A stretch of 64,000 nucleotides of DNA from CAWJLS01 sp963843755 (GTDB lineage Bacteria; Acidobacteriota; Thermoanaerobaculia; Multivoradales; DATKCC01): the NCBI GenBank assembly GCA_963843755.1, contig CAWJLS010000010.1:248001-312000 (forward strand), given 5' to 3'. Position 1 is the stretch's first letter. Every line of letters begins with the position of its first letter. Shown piece after piece: positions 1 through 8,886 of this stretch. The notes beneath the pieces are model-generated. The model saw nothing but the letters and a program-made list of their open reading frames with translations, had not been told where the DNA came from and did no database searches. The position numbers and the translations under genes were made by a program.

Positions 1-1
1 C

Positions 2-1489
2 CTGCGGATCAAGAAGAGCGGCCCGGACGGCGTCCGCCGCTACGTCTACGACGACCAGAGCGTCCTGCTCGAGACCGACGACTTCGGCAACACCCTCGCC
101 AAGTACGACTACGGCGCCGATCGTCTCCTCAGCCTCGCCCACGCCACCGAAGGCCGTCAGTACTACCTCTTCGACGCCCTCGGCTCGGTCGTCACTCTGA
201 CCACCCCCGCCGGCGCCGTCCAAGAACGCACCAAGTACGACGCCTGGGGAAACCTGCGCCAGACCGTCGGCAGCAGCGAAAACCCCTTCCGCTTCACCGG
301 CTACCAGTACGACGCCGCGACCGGCCTCTACTACGCCAAGGCCCGCTACTACGACCCCGAGCTGGGGATCTTCTTGACTGAAGATCCGTTCGAAGGCCAG
401 CTCGACACCCCGCCCAGCCTGCATCGGTACCTCTACGCCTACCAGAACCCGACGGTCTTCAGAGATCCGACGGGGCGGCAGAACGTCTTCACGCCGGATG
501 AAGTGCTCCAGGATTCGATCGAGCTCCAACGATTACAGCGACAGTTGGTGGACGCGCGCCTCGCTGCGAAGAAGGCGTTCGAGGGCGCCGGCAAGACCAG
601 CGATCCGGAGGAGTTGCGCCGCGCGCTGTCACGCCCACTGGAAATCCAGAGTCGGATTGGCGCTCTCCAGGAGCGCCTGGGTAAGGCCGAGCAGTTCTAC
701 GGGGAAGTCGTGATGGTCATCGAAGACGCGGAGTCGGTAGACGCCCAACGCGAGATCCTGGTGAAGTTCCTTCTCGAGAAGAAGCACGTTGGGTTCGAGC
801 GTGCCGTCCGGGTGACGACGGCACTCCTTGGGCCCAGCGAGTGTGATGTCTACTGTCAGCGGATCCCCAACTCGACGGACGAGGAGATTCAGCTGTTCCG
901 ATCGATGGAATCGTTCGCCGCCAACACGGCTCTCTTCGGGCTCTTCGAGCTGGGGGTTCTCGAGTACGTAGACGACGCTGTTCGGGTGACGGCGCTGGTC
1001 GATGATGCCGCCGTCTTGGAGGATGGCGCTGTCCGAACGGCGGCGAGCCTGGACGATGTGGCGTCTCTGGGAGATGATCTTGGTCGTGGAGCGCGTCGGA
1101 CCCCAAGCTCAGGGCCGCTCAAGAATGCTAGTGGGGATCTGGATGAAGCAGCAAACGCTGCCAGAAGACAACCGCATGGAAGTTCTGGTGGGGCGGTCCT
1201 CCCAACGCCCAAAGTGTCCAATAAGAAACTGCAGAATATTGTCGACGATCTATACAAAGGCACCACGAACCCATTCCGTGTGGGCACTGGAACGACAGCT
1301 GACGCGGTGCGGACTGAGATTCGGACGGGGCAGCCGACTCTCGGCACCTTCCATCTCGATAAGGCGCGTCAGTACTCCCAAGCTCTCAAGAACTGGCTTG
1401 CTCGAAATCCAGATGCACCTTTCCGCGACAGGCTGGTCGCACAATCCCTGCTCGATGACCTACAGGACGCTCTGGGGACGAAGCCATGA
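2..1489 (+). CDS. RHS-repeat polymorphic toxin, C-terminal part (5' end outside window)
   Basis: The frame is open from base 2, so the gene begins before the window. Residues encoded from base 2 to about 480 are classic RHS core: YD repeats, then an ARYYDPELGIF-type core end and the PTVFRDPTG junction (about 440-475) after which RHS proteins switch to a variable C-terminal toxin. The tip is about 330 residues long. Its last 90 residues (LYKGTTNPFRVGTGTTAD..., then DRLVAQSLLDDLQDAL) look like a compact conserved toxin domain of a type seen at RHS tips, but I cannot name its activity. The tip is less GC-rich than the core, as expected for exchanged toxin cassettes. The stop overlaps the start of the next gene by ATGA, the usual toxin/immunity arrangement. 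Export and intercellular competition are inferred from the family. Confidence 0.85.
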   Translation: MRIKKSGPDGVRRYVYDDQSVLLETDDFGNTLAKYDYGADRLLSLAHATEGRQYYLFDALGSVVTLTTPAGAVQERTKYDAWGNLRQTVGSSENPFRFTGYQYDAATGLYYAKARYYDPELGIFLTEDPFEGQLDTPPSLHRYLYAYQNPTVFRDPTGRQNVFTPDEVLQDSIELQRLQRQLVDARLAAKKAFEGAGKTSDPEELRRALSRPLEIQSRIGALQERLGKAEQFYGEVVMVIEDAESVDAQREILVKFLLEKKHVGFERAVRVTTALLGPSECDVYCQRIPNSTDEEIQLFRSMESFAANTALFGLFELGVLEYVDDAVRVTALVDDAAVLEDGAVRTAASLDDVASLGDDLGRGARRTPSSGPLKNASGDLDEAANAARRQPHGSSGGAVLPTPKVSNKKLQNIVDDLYKGTTNPFRVGTGTTADAVRTEIRTGQPTLGTFHLDKARQYSQALKNWLARNPDAPFRDRLVAQSLLDDLQDALGTKP

Positions 1490-1839
1490 AAGCACAGACG
1501 GTAGCCTTTGTAGGAGCGCTCAGCTACAACTTCCGGCCGCTACTAGAGATTCTCCAACACCACCTTGAGGATCAGAATGGGGTTGTCCTCCCTCATGTCT
1601 TCATGGGCGATGTGACGCGGTGGGTCGTAGGTCGCCTCTCAGGGTTTGGCGCTCAGGACCAACTCCTACGGGAGGTCCTTGTCTTCATAGACCAGGCCTT
1701 CGAGTGTGGGGATGAAGCGCTCTGGGAACTAGTTTCAGTCTCGTTCCTAGAGAACCTCCCCCGTTCTGGTGAATTGGGCTTCGAGATTCGCTCGCTGGTT
1801 GGCGAGTCGATGAAGAGCAGGATACGGGAACTTGGGTAG
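1486..1839 (+). CDS. Probable immunity protein for the RHS toxin
   Basis: This is a 117-residue protein with no signal peptide or membrane segment. It is translationally coupled to the toxin by a 4-base ATGA overlap. It is acidic and contains the segment LVSVSFLENLPRSGE, typical of small cytosolic partner proteins found directly after RHS or Cdi toxin tips. The role, binding and neutralising the cognate C-terminal toxin, is inferred from position and size. I do not recognise the exact family. The last codons lie on the junction with a displaced RHS fragment, which is in a different frame, so the C-terminus may have been set by recombination. Confidence 0.65.
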   Translation: MKAQTVAFVGALSYNFRPLLEILQHHLEDQNGVVLPHVFMGDVTRWVVGRLSGFGAQDQLLREVLVFIDQAFECGDEALWELVSVSFLENLPRSGELGFEIRSLVGESMKSRIRELG

Positions 1840-2180
1840 AAGTCCCGGACAAGCTCTTCACCTACGACGAGCGCGACCGCCTGCTGACCCTCACCGACCA
1901 GCTCGCCCCGGACCGATCGGTGGACTACACCTACGACGCCAACGGCAACCAGACCACCAGGACCAAGACTGGCGTCACCACCACCTTCCGCTACAGCATC
2001 CGCAACCGCCTGACGGAAGTCCGGGAAGGCACCACCCTCTTCGGCTCCTACCTCTACGACCACCAGGGCCTGCGGGTCGCCAAGCGCTCCGGCACCAGCG
2101 AAACCATCCGCTACGTCTACGACGACCAGTCGGTCCTCCTCCAGACTGGACTTGCCCCGGCTATGCAAAGCTCCGCATAG
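1821..2180 (+). pseudogene. Displaced RHS core fragment
   Basis: In the third forward frame, RHS-like sequence begins inside the end of the immunity gene (DTGTWVEVPDKLFTYDERD) and runs through YTYDANGNQTTR and YVYDDQSVLLQT. It ends in a short unrelated tail, LAPAMQSSA, and a stop. The fragment covers the RHS segment just upstream of, and partly overlapping, the segment with which the first RHS gene enters the window (both contain YVYDDQSVLL). No start codon with a ribosome-binding site precedes it. It is best read as debris of a second RHS copy left by recombination between cores. Such fragments can serve as templates for tip exchange. Confidence 0.7.
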
Positions 2181-2189
2181 CCGGGGCAA
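2152..2189. repeat. Perfect 15-bp inverted repeat (hairpin) closing the RHS module
   Basis: A 15-base arm (TTGCCCCGGCTATGC, 2152-2166) is followed by an 8-base spacer and its exact reverse complement (2175-2189). It lies exactly where RHS similarity stops. There is no T-run on the plus strand after the stem (the following bases are CTTTAGG), so it is not a canonical intrinsic terminator. It may be a mobile palindromic element, a recombination end, or a transcription stop. Confidence 0.75.
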
Positions 2190-2336
2190 CTTTAGGAGAT
2201 ACCTCCAGCCGAAGTGTTCTGCGTGGGCCAACGCGACTAGAAAGAGGACGAGTAGGCCCGGCGTCATCAAGAGGACGATCCTTCGAGCGAGACCGATTCT
2301 CCGGAGCCAGGCATCGCCGTTCCGAACGTCGCTCAT
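2190..2336 (-). pseudogene. 5' fragment of a small membrane-protein gene, truncated at the RHS hairpin
   Basis: A minus-strand ATG at 2336 is preceded by GGAGG with 6-base spacing. It encodes MSDVRNGDAWLRRIGLARR, then one hydrophobic segment (IVLLMTPGLLVLFLVALAHA), then EHFGWRYLLKL. After this the frame runs through the hairpin and antisense through RHS and immunity sequence without similarity to anything. The good start, one plausible membrane segment and a nonsense tail suggest that the RHS module interrupted or replaced the gene's 3' end. A real short gene that simply reads on is possible. Confidence 0.4.
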
Positions 2337-2452
2337 CGAATGCCTCCGCGGTGCCTGTGAAGTAGCGAGATGGGGAAGCCGAGCCTCGCACGAGTGTGAT
2401 GTCCCGATCCTTCGCCGACGGGGCGGTGGGGGTGGTGGCTCCTGCCGGCGCC

Positions 2453-3970
2453 TCACTGCGCCCCAGCCGACGGATCGATCTCCACCCGCAGCTTGCCGCC
2501 GTCGAGAACGGCGAAGCCGCTGGCGAGGACCACGTGGCCGCGGGCTCGCAGGGTGAGGTCGCCGCCGTCGCCGACGGCGTAGCTGGGGCCGGCGGTGATC
2601 TCTTGGCAGGCTTCGTGGGTCTCGGCGTTGAGGACCGTGTCGTCGGAGAGGGTGAGGGTGTCGGCGGCGACGCACGGCGGCGCCACGAAGCGTTCGTCGG
2701 CGCCGATGTCGAAGCCTTGCCCGCTGGGCCGCGCGTCGCCGTCGATGTCGTCGGGCGGCGCGTCGGTCGCGGTGCCGGCGTCTTCGGCGGGGCTGTTCGG
2801 CACCAGGTGGTAGTCGCCGTCCGGGAGTTGGGGGTCGACGAACAGCTCGCCCTCCGTGGCGAGGAAGGAGCTGGCGTCCTGGCCGTAGGTCGCCTGCCAG
2901 GTGGCGAGGTCGATGATGGTGTCGCCGCCGTCGGTGGTGATGCGGTCGGCCAGGATGTTGTGGTCGCTGACCAGTCCGACCTGGCTGCCGGTCGCGGTCT
3001 CCACGCCGAGGCTGCCGCGGAAGGCGTGGCGTGTCAGGACGATGTTGTTGCGCAGGGTGTTGCCCGAGCTGCCGTCGCGGATGGTGATCCCCCAACGCCC
3101 GTCGTCGGCCATGACGATGGTGTTGTTGACGGCCAGGTTGCCGGTCGACGGGGCGCCGCCGTCGATCCGGTAGAAGGTCATGCCGCTGGCGTGGTTGCCG
3201 ACGATCAGGTTGTTGCGGAAGACCGAGCTCTGGACGCCGTCGCAGTTGATCCCCGCGGCGCCGCCCAGGCCGTTGTCCCGGATCTCGTTGTCCTCGACCA
3301 GGGCGTTCGAGATGATGCCGTCGCCGCCCTGGGACAGGTCGCCGTTCATGTGGATGCCGGCGCCGTTGTTGTCGTGGCTGAAGTTGCCCCGGATCACCGG
3401 CCGGTCGCCGCTGTTGGAGACGTAGATGCCGTGCTCGTCGATCGAGCCCGCGGTCTCGTTGCCCTCGATCAGCAGGTCGTCGACGAAGGCGGTGAAGATG
3501 CCTCGATCGACGTTGTCGAATGCCCGATTGGCGCGGAGGCTGACGTGATCGCCGGTGGCGGCCCGGAGGCCGTTCCGGGGCATGCCCTGGACGGTGAAGC
3601 CGGAGATCTCGACGTAGCTCGCGCCCTCGACGTTGATGCCGTCCGGCGTCACCGGGTTGCGGGTGGTCACGCGGGTGCCGGTCGAGGCCAGGAAGCGGAT
3701 CCACGCGGCCGCGGTACCGGAGGTGCGCAGGTCGAAGCCGACGTAGTCTCCCGGCGCCACCAGCACGGTGTCGCCCGCGGCCACGGTGTCGGCGGCCTTC
3801 TGGAGCGTCTGCCAGGGGTCGTCGATGGTGCCCGCGCCGGTGTCGTCGCCGTTCGGGTCGACGTAGAAGATGGTGGCGTGGGCCGCCGACAGCGGTGCCA
3901 GGAGGCAGAGCGCCAGCGCCGCCACGACGTGGGCTGCGGAGTGGGCCTTGGAGTGGGTGGATCGCGGCAT
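2453..3970 (-). CDS. Secreted right-handed parallel beta-helix protein
   Basis: The protein has 505 residues. I chose ATG 3970 because it gives a clean signal peptide (MPRSTHSKAHSAAHVVAALA... ending SAAHA), whereas the longer frame upstream is arginine/proline-rich shadow. The mature start, IFYVDPNGDDTGAGTIDDPW, is the typical beginning of pectate-lyase-fold or DUF1565-like proteins. About 300 residues of short N-rich coils follow (IEGNETAG, IRGNFSHDNNGAG, FRNNLIVGNHASG), then an SPAEDAGT/DIDGDARP...DIGADE end of beta-helix, common in choice-of-anchor proteins. A C-terminal segment (VLNAETHEACQEI...RARGHVVLASGFAVLDGG) resembles a surface or sorting module. Substrate unknown; polysaccharide binding or cleavage is plausible. 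Confidence 0.85.
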   Translation of the reverse strand: MPRSTHSKAHSAAHVVAALALCLLAPLSAAHATIFYVDPNGDDTGAGTIDDPWQTLQKAADTVAAGDTVLVAPGDYVGFDLRTSGTAAAWIRFLASTGTRVTTRNPVTPDGINVEGASYVEISGFTVQGMPRNGLRAATGDHVSLRANRAFDNVDRGIFTAFVDDLLIEGNETAGSIDEHGIYVSNSGDRPVIRGNFSHDNNGAGIHMNGDLSQGGDGIISNALVEDNEIRDNGLGGAAGINCDGVQSSVFRNNLIVGNHASGMTFYRIDGGAPSTGNLAVNNTIVMADDGRWGITIRDGSSGNTLRNNIVLTRHAFRGSLGVETATGSQVGLVSDHNILADRITTDGGDTIIDLATWQATYGQDASSFLATEGELFVDPQLPDGDYHLVPNSPAEDAGTATDAPPDDIDGDARPSGQGFDIGADERFVAPPCVAADTLTLSDDTVLNAETHEACQEITAGPSYAVGDGGDLTLRARGHVVLASGFAVLDGGKLRVEIDPSAGAQ

Positions 3971-4035
3971 CAGGTTGTGGGGTCGTCGGGTCGCCGGGGC
4001 GCCGGGTCGTGGGGTGGAAGGGGGAGGCGGGCGGG

Positions 4036-4299
4036 CTACTTCTCCGTCATCCGCCGCCGCTGGCTCTCGATCGCCCGGTCGCAGAGGATCGTCGCGGAGT
4101 AGATCGCCACCAGGAAGGCACCGACGCCGATCCAGGTCAGGGGGCCGCCGTCGCCGAGGTAGATCGCCGTGAGGGAGGCGACGGCGACGGCGAAGATCAG
4201 CAGCAGCCACGCCTTGGGCACGGTCGTGTCGAGGCTGTGCTCGCCCCAGCGCTCCTCGGGCAGGAGGACGTTCTGCTCCTTGAGGTCTTCGAGGCTCAT
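4036..4299 (-). CDS. Small membrane protein in the permease operon
   Basis: This 87-residue protein has two predicted membrane helices (AWLLLIFAVAVASLTAIYLG and WIGVGAFLVAIYSATILC) and a short charged C-terminus (RAIESQRRRMTEK). It begins 7 bases after the stop of the APC permease on the same strand, so it is almost certainly co-transcribed. Family not recognised. Given its size and place it could be an accessory or stability subunit of the transporter, which is inference only. Confidence 0.7.
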   Translation of the reverse strand: MSLEDLKEQNVLLPEERWGEHSLDTTVPKAWLLLIFAVAVASLTAIYLGDGGPLTWIGVGAFLVAIYSATILCDRAIESQRRRMTEK

Positions 4300-4306
4300 C
4301 GCGTGC

Positions 4307-6613
4307 TCAGCTCCGGAAGAAGTCGATCAGGTCGAGGATGCCGGTCTGGATGACCGTGCGGCGGTGTTTGACCAGCAGCAGGCGGCCGCGGGCGTTGCGC
4401 ATCACCCGCTCGGGGATGGTGCCCGCAACCAGCTTGCGCAGCCAGCCCTCGCGGCTCGAGCCGATGAGGGTGAGGTCGTGCTTGCGCGAGCGCCGGATGA
4501 GGGCGGCGGCCACGTTCTTGGTCTCGTCGGTTTCGATCACCAGCCGCTTCGCCTCCAGCAGCTCGCCGAGCGCCTCGCCGATCTCGGCGACCTCCTCCTC
4601 GCGCTGGTCGCGGCCGATGCCCGGGGCGACGGCGTGGTACAGGTCGATCGTGGCGTCGTTCTCCTCGGCGAGGATCGCGGCGACCTCGACCATGAGGTGG
4701 GCCTGCTGGGGATAGGAGACGGGCGCCAGGATCGAGCCGATGTCGTCGAGGTCGGGAGCGCGCAGCACCAGCACGTGGCAGTCGGCATGGCGCAGGACGT
4801 GGTCGATGTTGGAGCCGATCGCGGTGCGCGGGTGGCGGGTCCGGCCGCGCCACCCCATGACCACCATGTCGATGTCGCGCTCGACCACCTCGTCGAGGAT
4901 CGCCTCCGCCGGCTTGTGGGCCAGGCGCACGGTGAGGTTGAACGGCACGCCGTGCCCTTCGAGCATCTCCTCGGCCTCGTCGAGCACTTCGTCGCGGGCG
5001 CCCTGGATCCACTCGCGCCCCACCTTGAGCGGCGTCTGGCCCGGCACCGGGATGACGTGCAGGACGGTGATCTCGCCGTCGTGATGGCGGGCCATCTGCG
5101 CGGCCAGCTTGATCAGCGCGCCGGCGCGGGACGGGTCGGCCACCGGCAACAGCACCCGGTAGCGCTCCTCGTGCTCCAGCTCCTCGCGCAGCACCACCGG
5201 CGTCGCGCGCTTCTCGTGCTCGCGCCGGCGGGCGTAGGTGTAGTAGAGCAGGAAGCCGATGCCGATCCAGCCGATGACGAAGTACCAGGCGACCGGCGAG
5301 AAGCGGAACATGAAGGCGGCGATGCCGAGCATCAGCACGATGGCGACGATCGGCAGCACCGGGAAGAACGGCACCAAGAAGCCGTAGTCGAGCTTGTCGC
5401 CGTACTTCCTGCGGATGGTGATGATCGCCACGTTCACCTGCAGGAACAGCAGCAGGAACATGACGTCGGCGGCCGCGGCCACGTCCTCGATCGGCAGGGT
5501 GAGCGCCATCAGGATGATCAGCGTGCCGGAGGCGGCCAGGGCGAGGTAGGGCGTGCGGGTCCGGGAGTGGACCTTGGCGAAGGCGTCCGGCAGGTTCCGG
5601 TCGCGGCCCATGGCGAAGGAGACCCGGGTCGAGCTGAACGTGGTGGCGTTCAGGGCCGACATGGTCGACAGCAGGCCGCCCAGGAGCAGCAGCGTGGTGC
5701 CGAACGGCATGAACTGCCGGGCCGCCTCGGCCAGGCCGAGCTCCTTGTGCTCGCCCAGCCACTGCCAGGTGGCGGAGCCGTCGCCCGTGTGGACCGCGCC
5801 GACCGCGGTGATCGCCACCAGGATGTAGATCGGGATGACGATCGCCAGCGACCAGAAGACCGCCCGCGGGATGTTGCGCTTCGGGTCCTTCACCTCTTCG
5901 CCCGCCTGGACGATGATCTCGTAGCCCTCGAAGGCGATGTAGGTGAGGCCCATGGCGGTCAGCACGCCGCCCAGGCCGTGAGGGGTGAACGGGGTGAAGT
6001 TGTCCCGGGAGGCCGGGTCGTGGACCATCGACCAGAGGCCGGTGGCGATGAACACGCCGATGATCCCCACCTTGGCGACGGTGACGACGTTGCCGGCCAG
6101 GCCGGTCTCGGAGACCCCCTTGAAGTTGATCGCCACGAACAGCAGGGCGATGACCACGGCCAGCGGCTTGTCGATCTGGTCGGTGGTGAGGCCGAACGGC
6201 AGCCAGCCGAGCTCGTCGAGCACCAGGCCGAGGTAGGAGCCGAAGCCGAGGGCGTAGAGGCTGCCGGCGACGGCGTGGGCGAACCAGCTCATCCAGCCGG
6301 CGAGGAAGGCGTTGGGGCCGGGCAGGCCCTGCTTGACCCAGAGGTAGCCGCCGCCGGCCTCGGGGATCGCCGAGCCGAGCTCGGCGTAGGCCAGGGCGGT
6401 CAGGAAGGTGACCGCGCCGTTGGCGGCGAACGCCAGGATCAGCCCCGGACCGGCCGTGCCCGCGGCGATGCCGGTGAGCACGAAGATGCCGGCGCCGATC
6501 ATGGCGCCCACGCCGACCATGGTGATGGTGAACGGGCCCAGATCGCGCGACAGCTCGGTGCGCGTCCGGGCCGTCGTGTGCGTGGGACCGGACGGCTTGG
6601 ATGGCTCGCTCAT
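4307..6613 (-). CDS. APC-superfamily amino acid permease with two C-terminal UspA domains
   Basis: The protein has 768 residues. Residues about 20-450 form a 12-helix APC transporter: the first helix has GVGAMIGAGIFVLTGIAAG, the conserved glycine-rich motif of the cationic amino acid transporter group, and FEGYEIIVQAGEEVKDPKRNIP is the equally conserved helix 6 region. After GFLLYYTYARRREHEK, two universal-stress-protein domains follow (about 485-625 and 630-768). The first keeps the nucleotide-binding G-x2-G-x9-G pattern (GWRGRTRHPRTAIGS); the second has a degenerate version (GSSREGWLRKLVAGTIPE). The UspA pair probably gates transport by ATP or AMP binding. The substrate, likely a neutral or cationic amino acid, cannot be read from sequence. 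It heads a two-gene operon with the small membrane protein downstream. Confidence 0.9.
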   Translation of the reverse strand: MSEPSKPSGPTHTTARTRTELSRDLGPFTITMVGVGAMIGAGIFVLTGIAAGTAGPGLILAFAANGAVTFLTALAYAELGSAIPEAGGGYLWVKQGLPGPNAFLAGWMSWFAHAVAGSLYALGFGSYLGLVLDELGWLPFGLTTDQIDKPLAVVIALLFVAINFKGVSETGLAGNVVTVAKVGIIGVFIATGLWSMVHDPASRDNFTPFTPHGLGGVLTAMGLTYIAFEGYEIIVQAGEEVKDPKRNIPRAVFWSLAIVIPIYILVAITAVGAVHTGDGSATWQWLGEHKELGLAEAARQFMPFGTTLLLLGGLLSTMSALNATTFSSTRVSFAMGRDRNLPDAFAKVHSRTRTPYLALAASGTLIILMALTLPIEDVAAAADVMFLLLFLQVNVAIITIRRKYGDKLDYGFLVPFFPVLPIVAIVLMLGIAAFMFRFSPVAWYFVIGWIGIGFLLYYTYARRREHEKRATPVVLREELEHEERYRVLLPVADPSRAGALIKLAAQMARHHDGEITVLHVIPVPGQTPLKVGREWIQGARDEVLDEAEEMLEGHGVPFNLTVRLAHKPAEAILDEVVERDIDMVVMGWRGRTRHPRTAIGSNIDHVLRHADCHVLVLRAPDLDDIGSILAPVSYPQQAHLMVEVAAILAEENDATIDLYHAVAPGIGRDQREEEVAEIGEALGELLEAKRLVIETDETKNVAAALIRRSRKHDLTLIGSSREGWLRKLVAGTIPERVMRNARGRLLLVKHRRTVIQTGILDLIDFFRS

Positions 6614-6650
6614 GTACGAACGACTTTAACCCGGGCCGCACAGCAACTCC

Positions 6651-6683
6651 GGGAGGGGGCGAGGGATTGTGGGGGGGATCCAG
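6651..6683 (-). repeat. Possible divergent copy of a dispersed G/C-rich intergenic repeat
   Basis: In the region between the permease and the ktrB-like gene, the minus strand reads CTGGATC followed by a C-run, then CCCTCG and CCCCTCCC. This has the same order of blocks as the two nearly identical 34-bp copies at 14954 and 57335, but with several differences. Relationship is tentative. Confidence 0.3.
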
Positions 6684-6794
6684 TGGATGATCCAGGTCGA
6701 TCGGGGCGGCCAAGTCGCTGACATCGGTAGCCAACTGCCTCGTCGCGAGCTGGACCCCCTGATCAGCTCAGAAGCAGTAGGATGCGGCGAGCCC

Positions 6795-8864
6795 ATGTTC
6801 GAACTCGTCACATCGACTCGTCAGAGGGCGTTGACCGCGGCCCGGCTGGTGGGAGCCTGCGCCCTCGGCATCGTCGCCCAGATCGCCGTCCACATGCCGG
6901 AGGGCTATTTCGGGACCGTCGACCAGGTCACGCCGTTCGGTCTCAGCTACGCCGTCGGCCTGCTCGCCTTGACCGTGGGGCTGCTGCTCGTCCTCTGGTT
7001 CCAAGCCCGCAGCCGGCTGGCGAGCTGGCTGGTGCCGCTGATCCTGACCCTCGACGTCGGCCTGTTCATCCCCGCCCTGGCCGAGGATCCGGTGGTCGCC
7101 GGGCTGGTCATCGTCTGGAACCTGGTGCTGCTGACCCAGCACTTCTTCCCGACGACCGAGGAGCCCGGGACGGCGCGCCCGGGGCGGGGTGGCGAGGCGG
7201 GCGACCGGATCTGGCGCTTCGGTCCGGCTCTGCGCCACCTGGTCCTCGCCTCCCTCGCCCTGACCATCGCGGTGGTCGGCTACCGGTTGAGCGGCCGCGC
7301 CCTGGCCCAGGGCGTCTGTCTGGTGCTCTGCTACGGCACGCTGCTGGCGGCGCTGCCCGTGCTCCACCTGCTCTACCAGCGCGGCAGCCGGGCGGTGCTG
7401 CTGCTCGCCGTGCCGGTCGCCGGCAGCCTGCTGGCCGCGGCCTCGCCGCCGGTCATGCTGTCGCTGCTGGCCGTGGCCCAGGCGATGCTGCTGCTGCTCG
7501 TCCTTTCGCAGCAGCAGACCACGCTCGAGGTCCTGCGCGACTTCTTCGACCATCCGTCGCGCCTGATCGTCGCCTCCTTCGCCACCGCGATCCTGATCGG
7601 CACGGTGCTCCTGACCTTCCCGGCGGCGTCGGCGAAGGAGGAGGCGGTGGCGCCGCTCGACGCCCTGTTCACCGCCACCAGCGCCACCTGCGTGACCGGG
7701 CTGATCGTCCTCGACACACCCCACGACTTCTCGATCTTCGGCCAGGCGGTGATCCTCGGGCTGATCCAGGTGGGCGGCCTGGGGATCATGACCCTGTCGA
7801 CCTTCGCCGCGCTGATCCTGGGAGGGAGCCTCGGCCTACGGGGCGAGCGGGCGCTGACCGAGATGCTCGACCTCCAGACGGCGCCGACCGCCTACCGGCT
7901 GACCCGGTTCATCGTGCTCTCGACCCTGGCGATCGAGGGGGTCGGCGCGGCCGGCCTGGCGATCTCCTTCTCGGAGGCGGGGCTCTCCCCCGGCGAGGCG
8001 GTCTGGCGGGGCGTCTTCCACTCGGTCTCCGCCTTCTGCAACGCCGGCTTCGCCCTCCAGTCGGACTCCCTGGTGCTGTTCCAGGAGTCGCCGATCCCGG
8101 TGCTCATCCACGCCGCGCTGATCACCCTGGGCGGCCTCGGGTTCATCGTGCTGGCCAACGTCGGCAACCGGATCATGCGCCGCGGCCAGCGGCCTCTGGG
8201 CGTCCAGGTGCGGACCGTGCTCGCCACGTCCGGCGTGCTGGTGGTCTCCGGCACGTTGCTCTACCTGGCCTGCGAATGGAACCGGACCCTGGGCGGTCTG
8301 TCGCCGGCCGACAAGGTGGTCAACGCCCTGTTCCAGAGCGTCACGCTGCGCACCGCCGGCTTCAACACGGTCGATTTCACCAACCTGAGCGCCGCCACGG
8401 CGCTGTTCATGATCCTGTTCATGTTCATCGGTGCGTCGCCCGGCTCGACCGGCGGCGGGGTCAAGACCACCACGGTGACCGTGCTGCTGGCGGCGATCCG
8501 CTCCACCACCCGGCGGGGGGCGCCGGTGCGCCTGTTCCGGCGCGAGGTGCCGCGGGAGATCGTCCTGCGGAGCCTCGCGATCCTGGTGATCTCGGCCGGC
8601 GTGGTGGTGGGCGGCTTCTTCCTGCTCCTGCTGTTCGAGGACCAGCCGTTCCTCGACCTGTTCTTCGAAACCGTCAGCGCGTTCGGTACGGTAGGGCTGT
8701 CGCTCGGCGCGACCGCCGGGCTCGGCCCGACGGGCAAGCTGATCATCATCGGGGTCATGTTCGTCGGTCGCACCGGCCCGTTGACCCTCGCCCTGCTGCT
8801 GGGGACCGGGGCCGAGCAGCGAGTGCTCTGCCGCTACCCCGAGACACGCCTCATGGTGGGTTGA
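6795..8864 (+). CDS. KtrB/TrkH-family potassium uptake channel subunit with extra N-terminal membrane domain
   Basis: From ATG 6795 the protein has 689 residues; an upstream in-frame ATG at 6669 would add 42 unlikely residues. The N-terminal 240 residues form an additional block of about six to seven membrane helices absent from minimal KtrB. The remainder is the four-repeat K+ channel fold, with all four filter segments visible: ATCVTGLIVLDT, SAFCNAGFALQ, VTLRTAGFNTVDF and SAFGTVGLSLG. GASPGSTGGGVKTTT, the gating-loop region, is also conserved. It imports K+ (or K+/Na+) across the cytoplasmic membrane under control of the KtrA ring encoded 22 bases downstream. Confidence 0.93.
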   Translation: MFELVTSTRQRALTAARLVGACALGIVAQIAVHMPEGYFGTVDQVTPFGLSYAVGLLALTVGLLLVLWFQARSRLASWLVPLILTLDVGLFIPALAEDPVVAGLVIVWNLVLLTQHFFPTTEEPGTARPGRGGEAGDRIWRFGPALRHLVLASLALTIAVVGYRLSGRALAQGVCLVLCYGTLLAALPVLHLLYQRGSRAVLLLAVPVAGSLLAAASPPVMLSLLAVAQAMLLLLVLSQQQTTLEVLRDFFDHPSRLIVASFATAILIGTVLLTFPAASAKEEAVAPLDALFTATSATCVTGLIVLDTPHDFSIFGQAVILGLIQVGGLGIMTLSTFAALILGGSLGLRGERALTEMLDLQTAPTAYRLTRFIVLSTLAIEGVGAAGLAISFSEAGLSPGEAVWRGVFHSVSAFCNAGFALQSDSLVLFQESPIPVLIHAALITLGGLGFIVLANVGNRIMRRGQRPLGVQVRTVLATSGVLVVSGTLLYLACEWNRTLGGLSPADKVVNALFQSVTLRTAGFNTVDFTNLSAATALFMILFMFIGASPGSTGGGVKTTTVTVLLAAIRSTTRRGAPVRLFRREVPREIVLRSLAILVISAGVVVGGFFLLLLFEDQPFLDLFFETVSAFGTVGLSLGATAGLGPTGKLIIIGVMFVGRTGPLTLALLLGTGAEQRVLCRYPETRLMVG

Positions 8865-8886
8865 GGAGAGGTGGAATAGAGGAGCC

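Noticed and set aside
2152..2189. Hairpin as a classic intrinsic terminator
   Set aside because: No T-run follows the stem on the plus strand, so it is listed as an inverted repeat instead.
1653..3704. 683-codon minus-strand frame across the RHS module and beta-helix gene
   Set aside because: Only the short piece at 2190-2336 has a credible start and composition; the rest is antisense shadow.
4169..6721. Long open frame of 850 codons antisense to the APC permease
   Set aside because: Its composition is His/Asp/Arg/Gly-rich and shadow-like, while the opposite strand encodes a complete recognisable permease with UspA domains.
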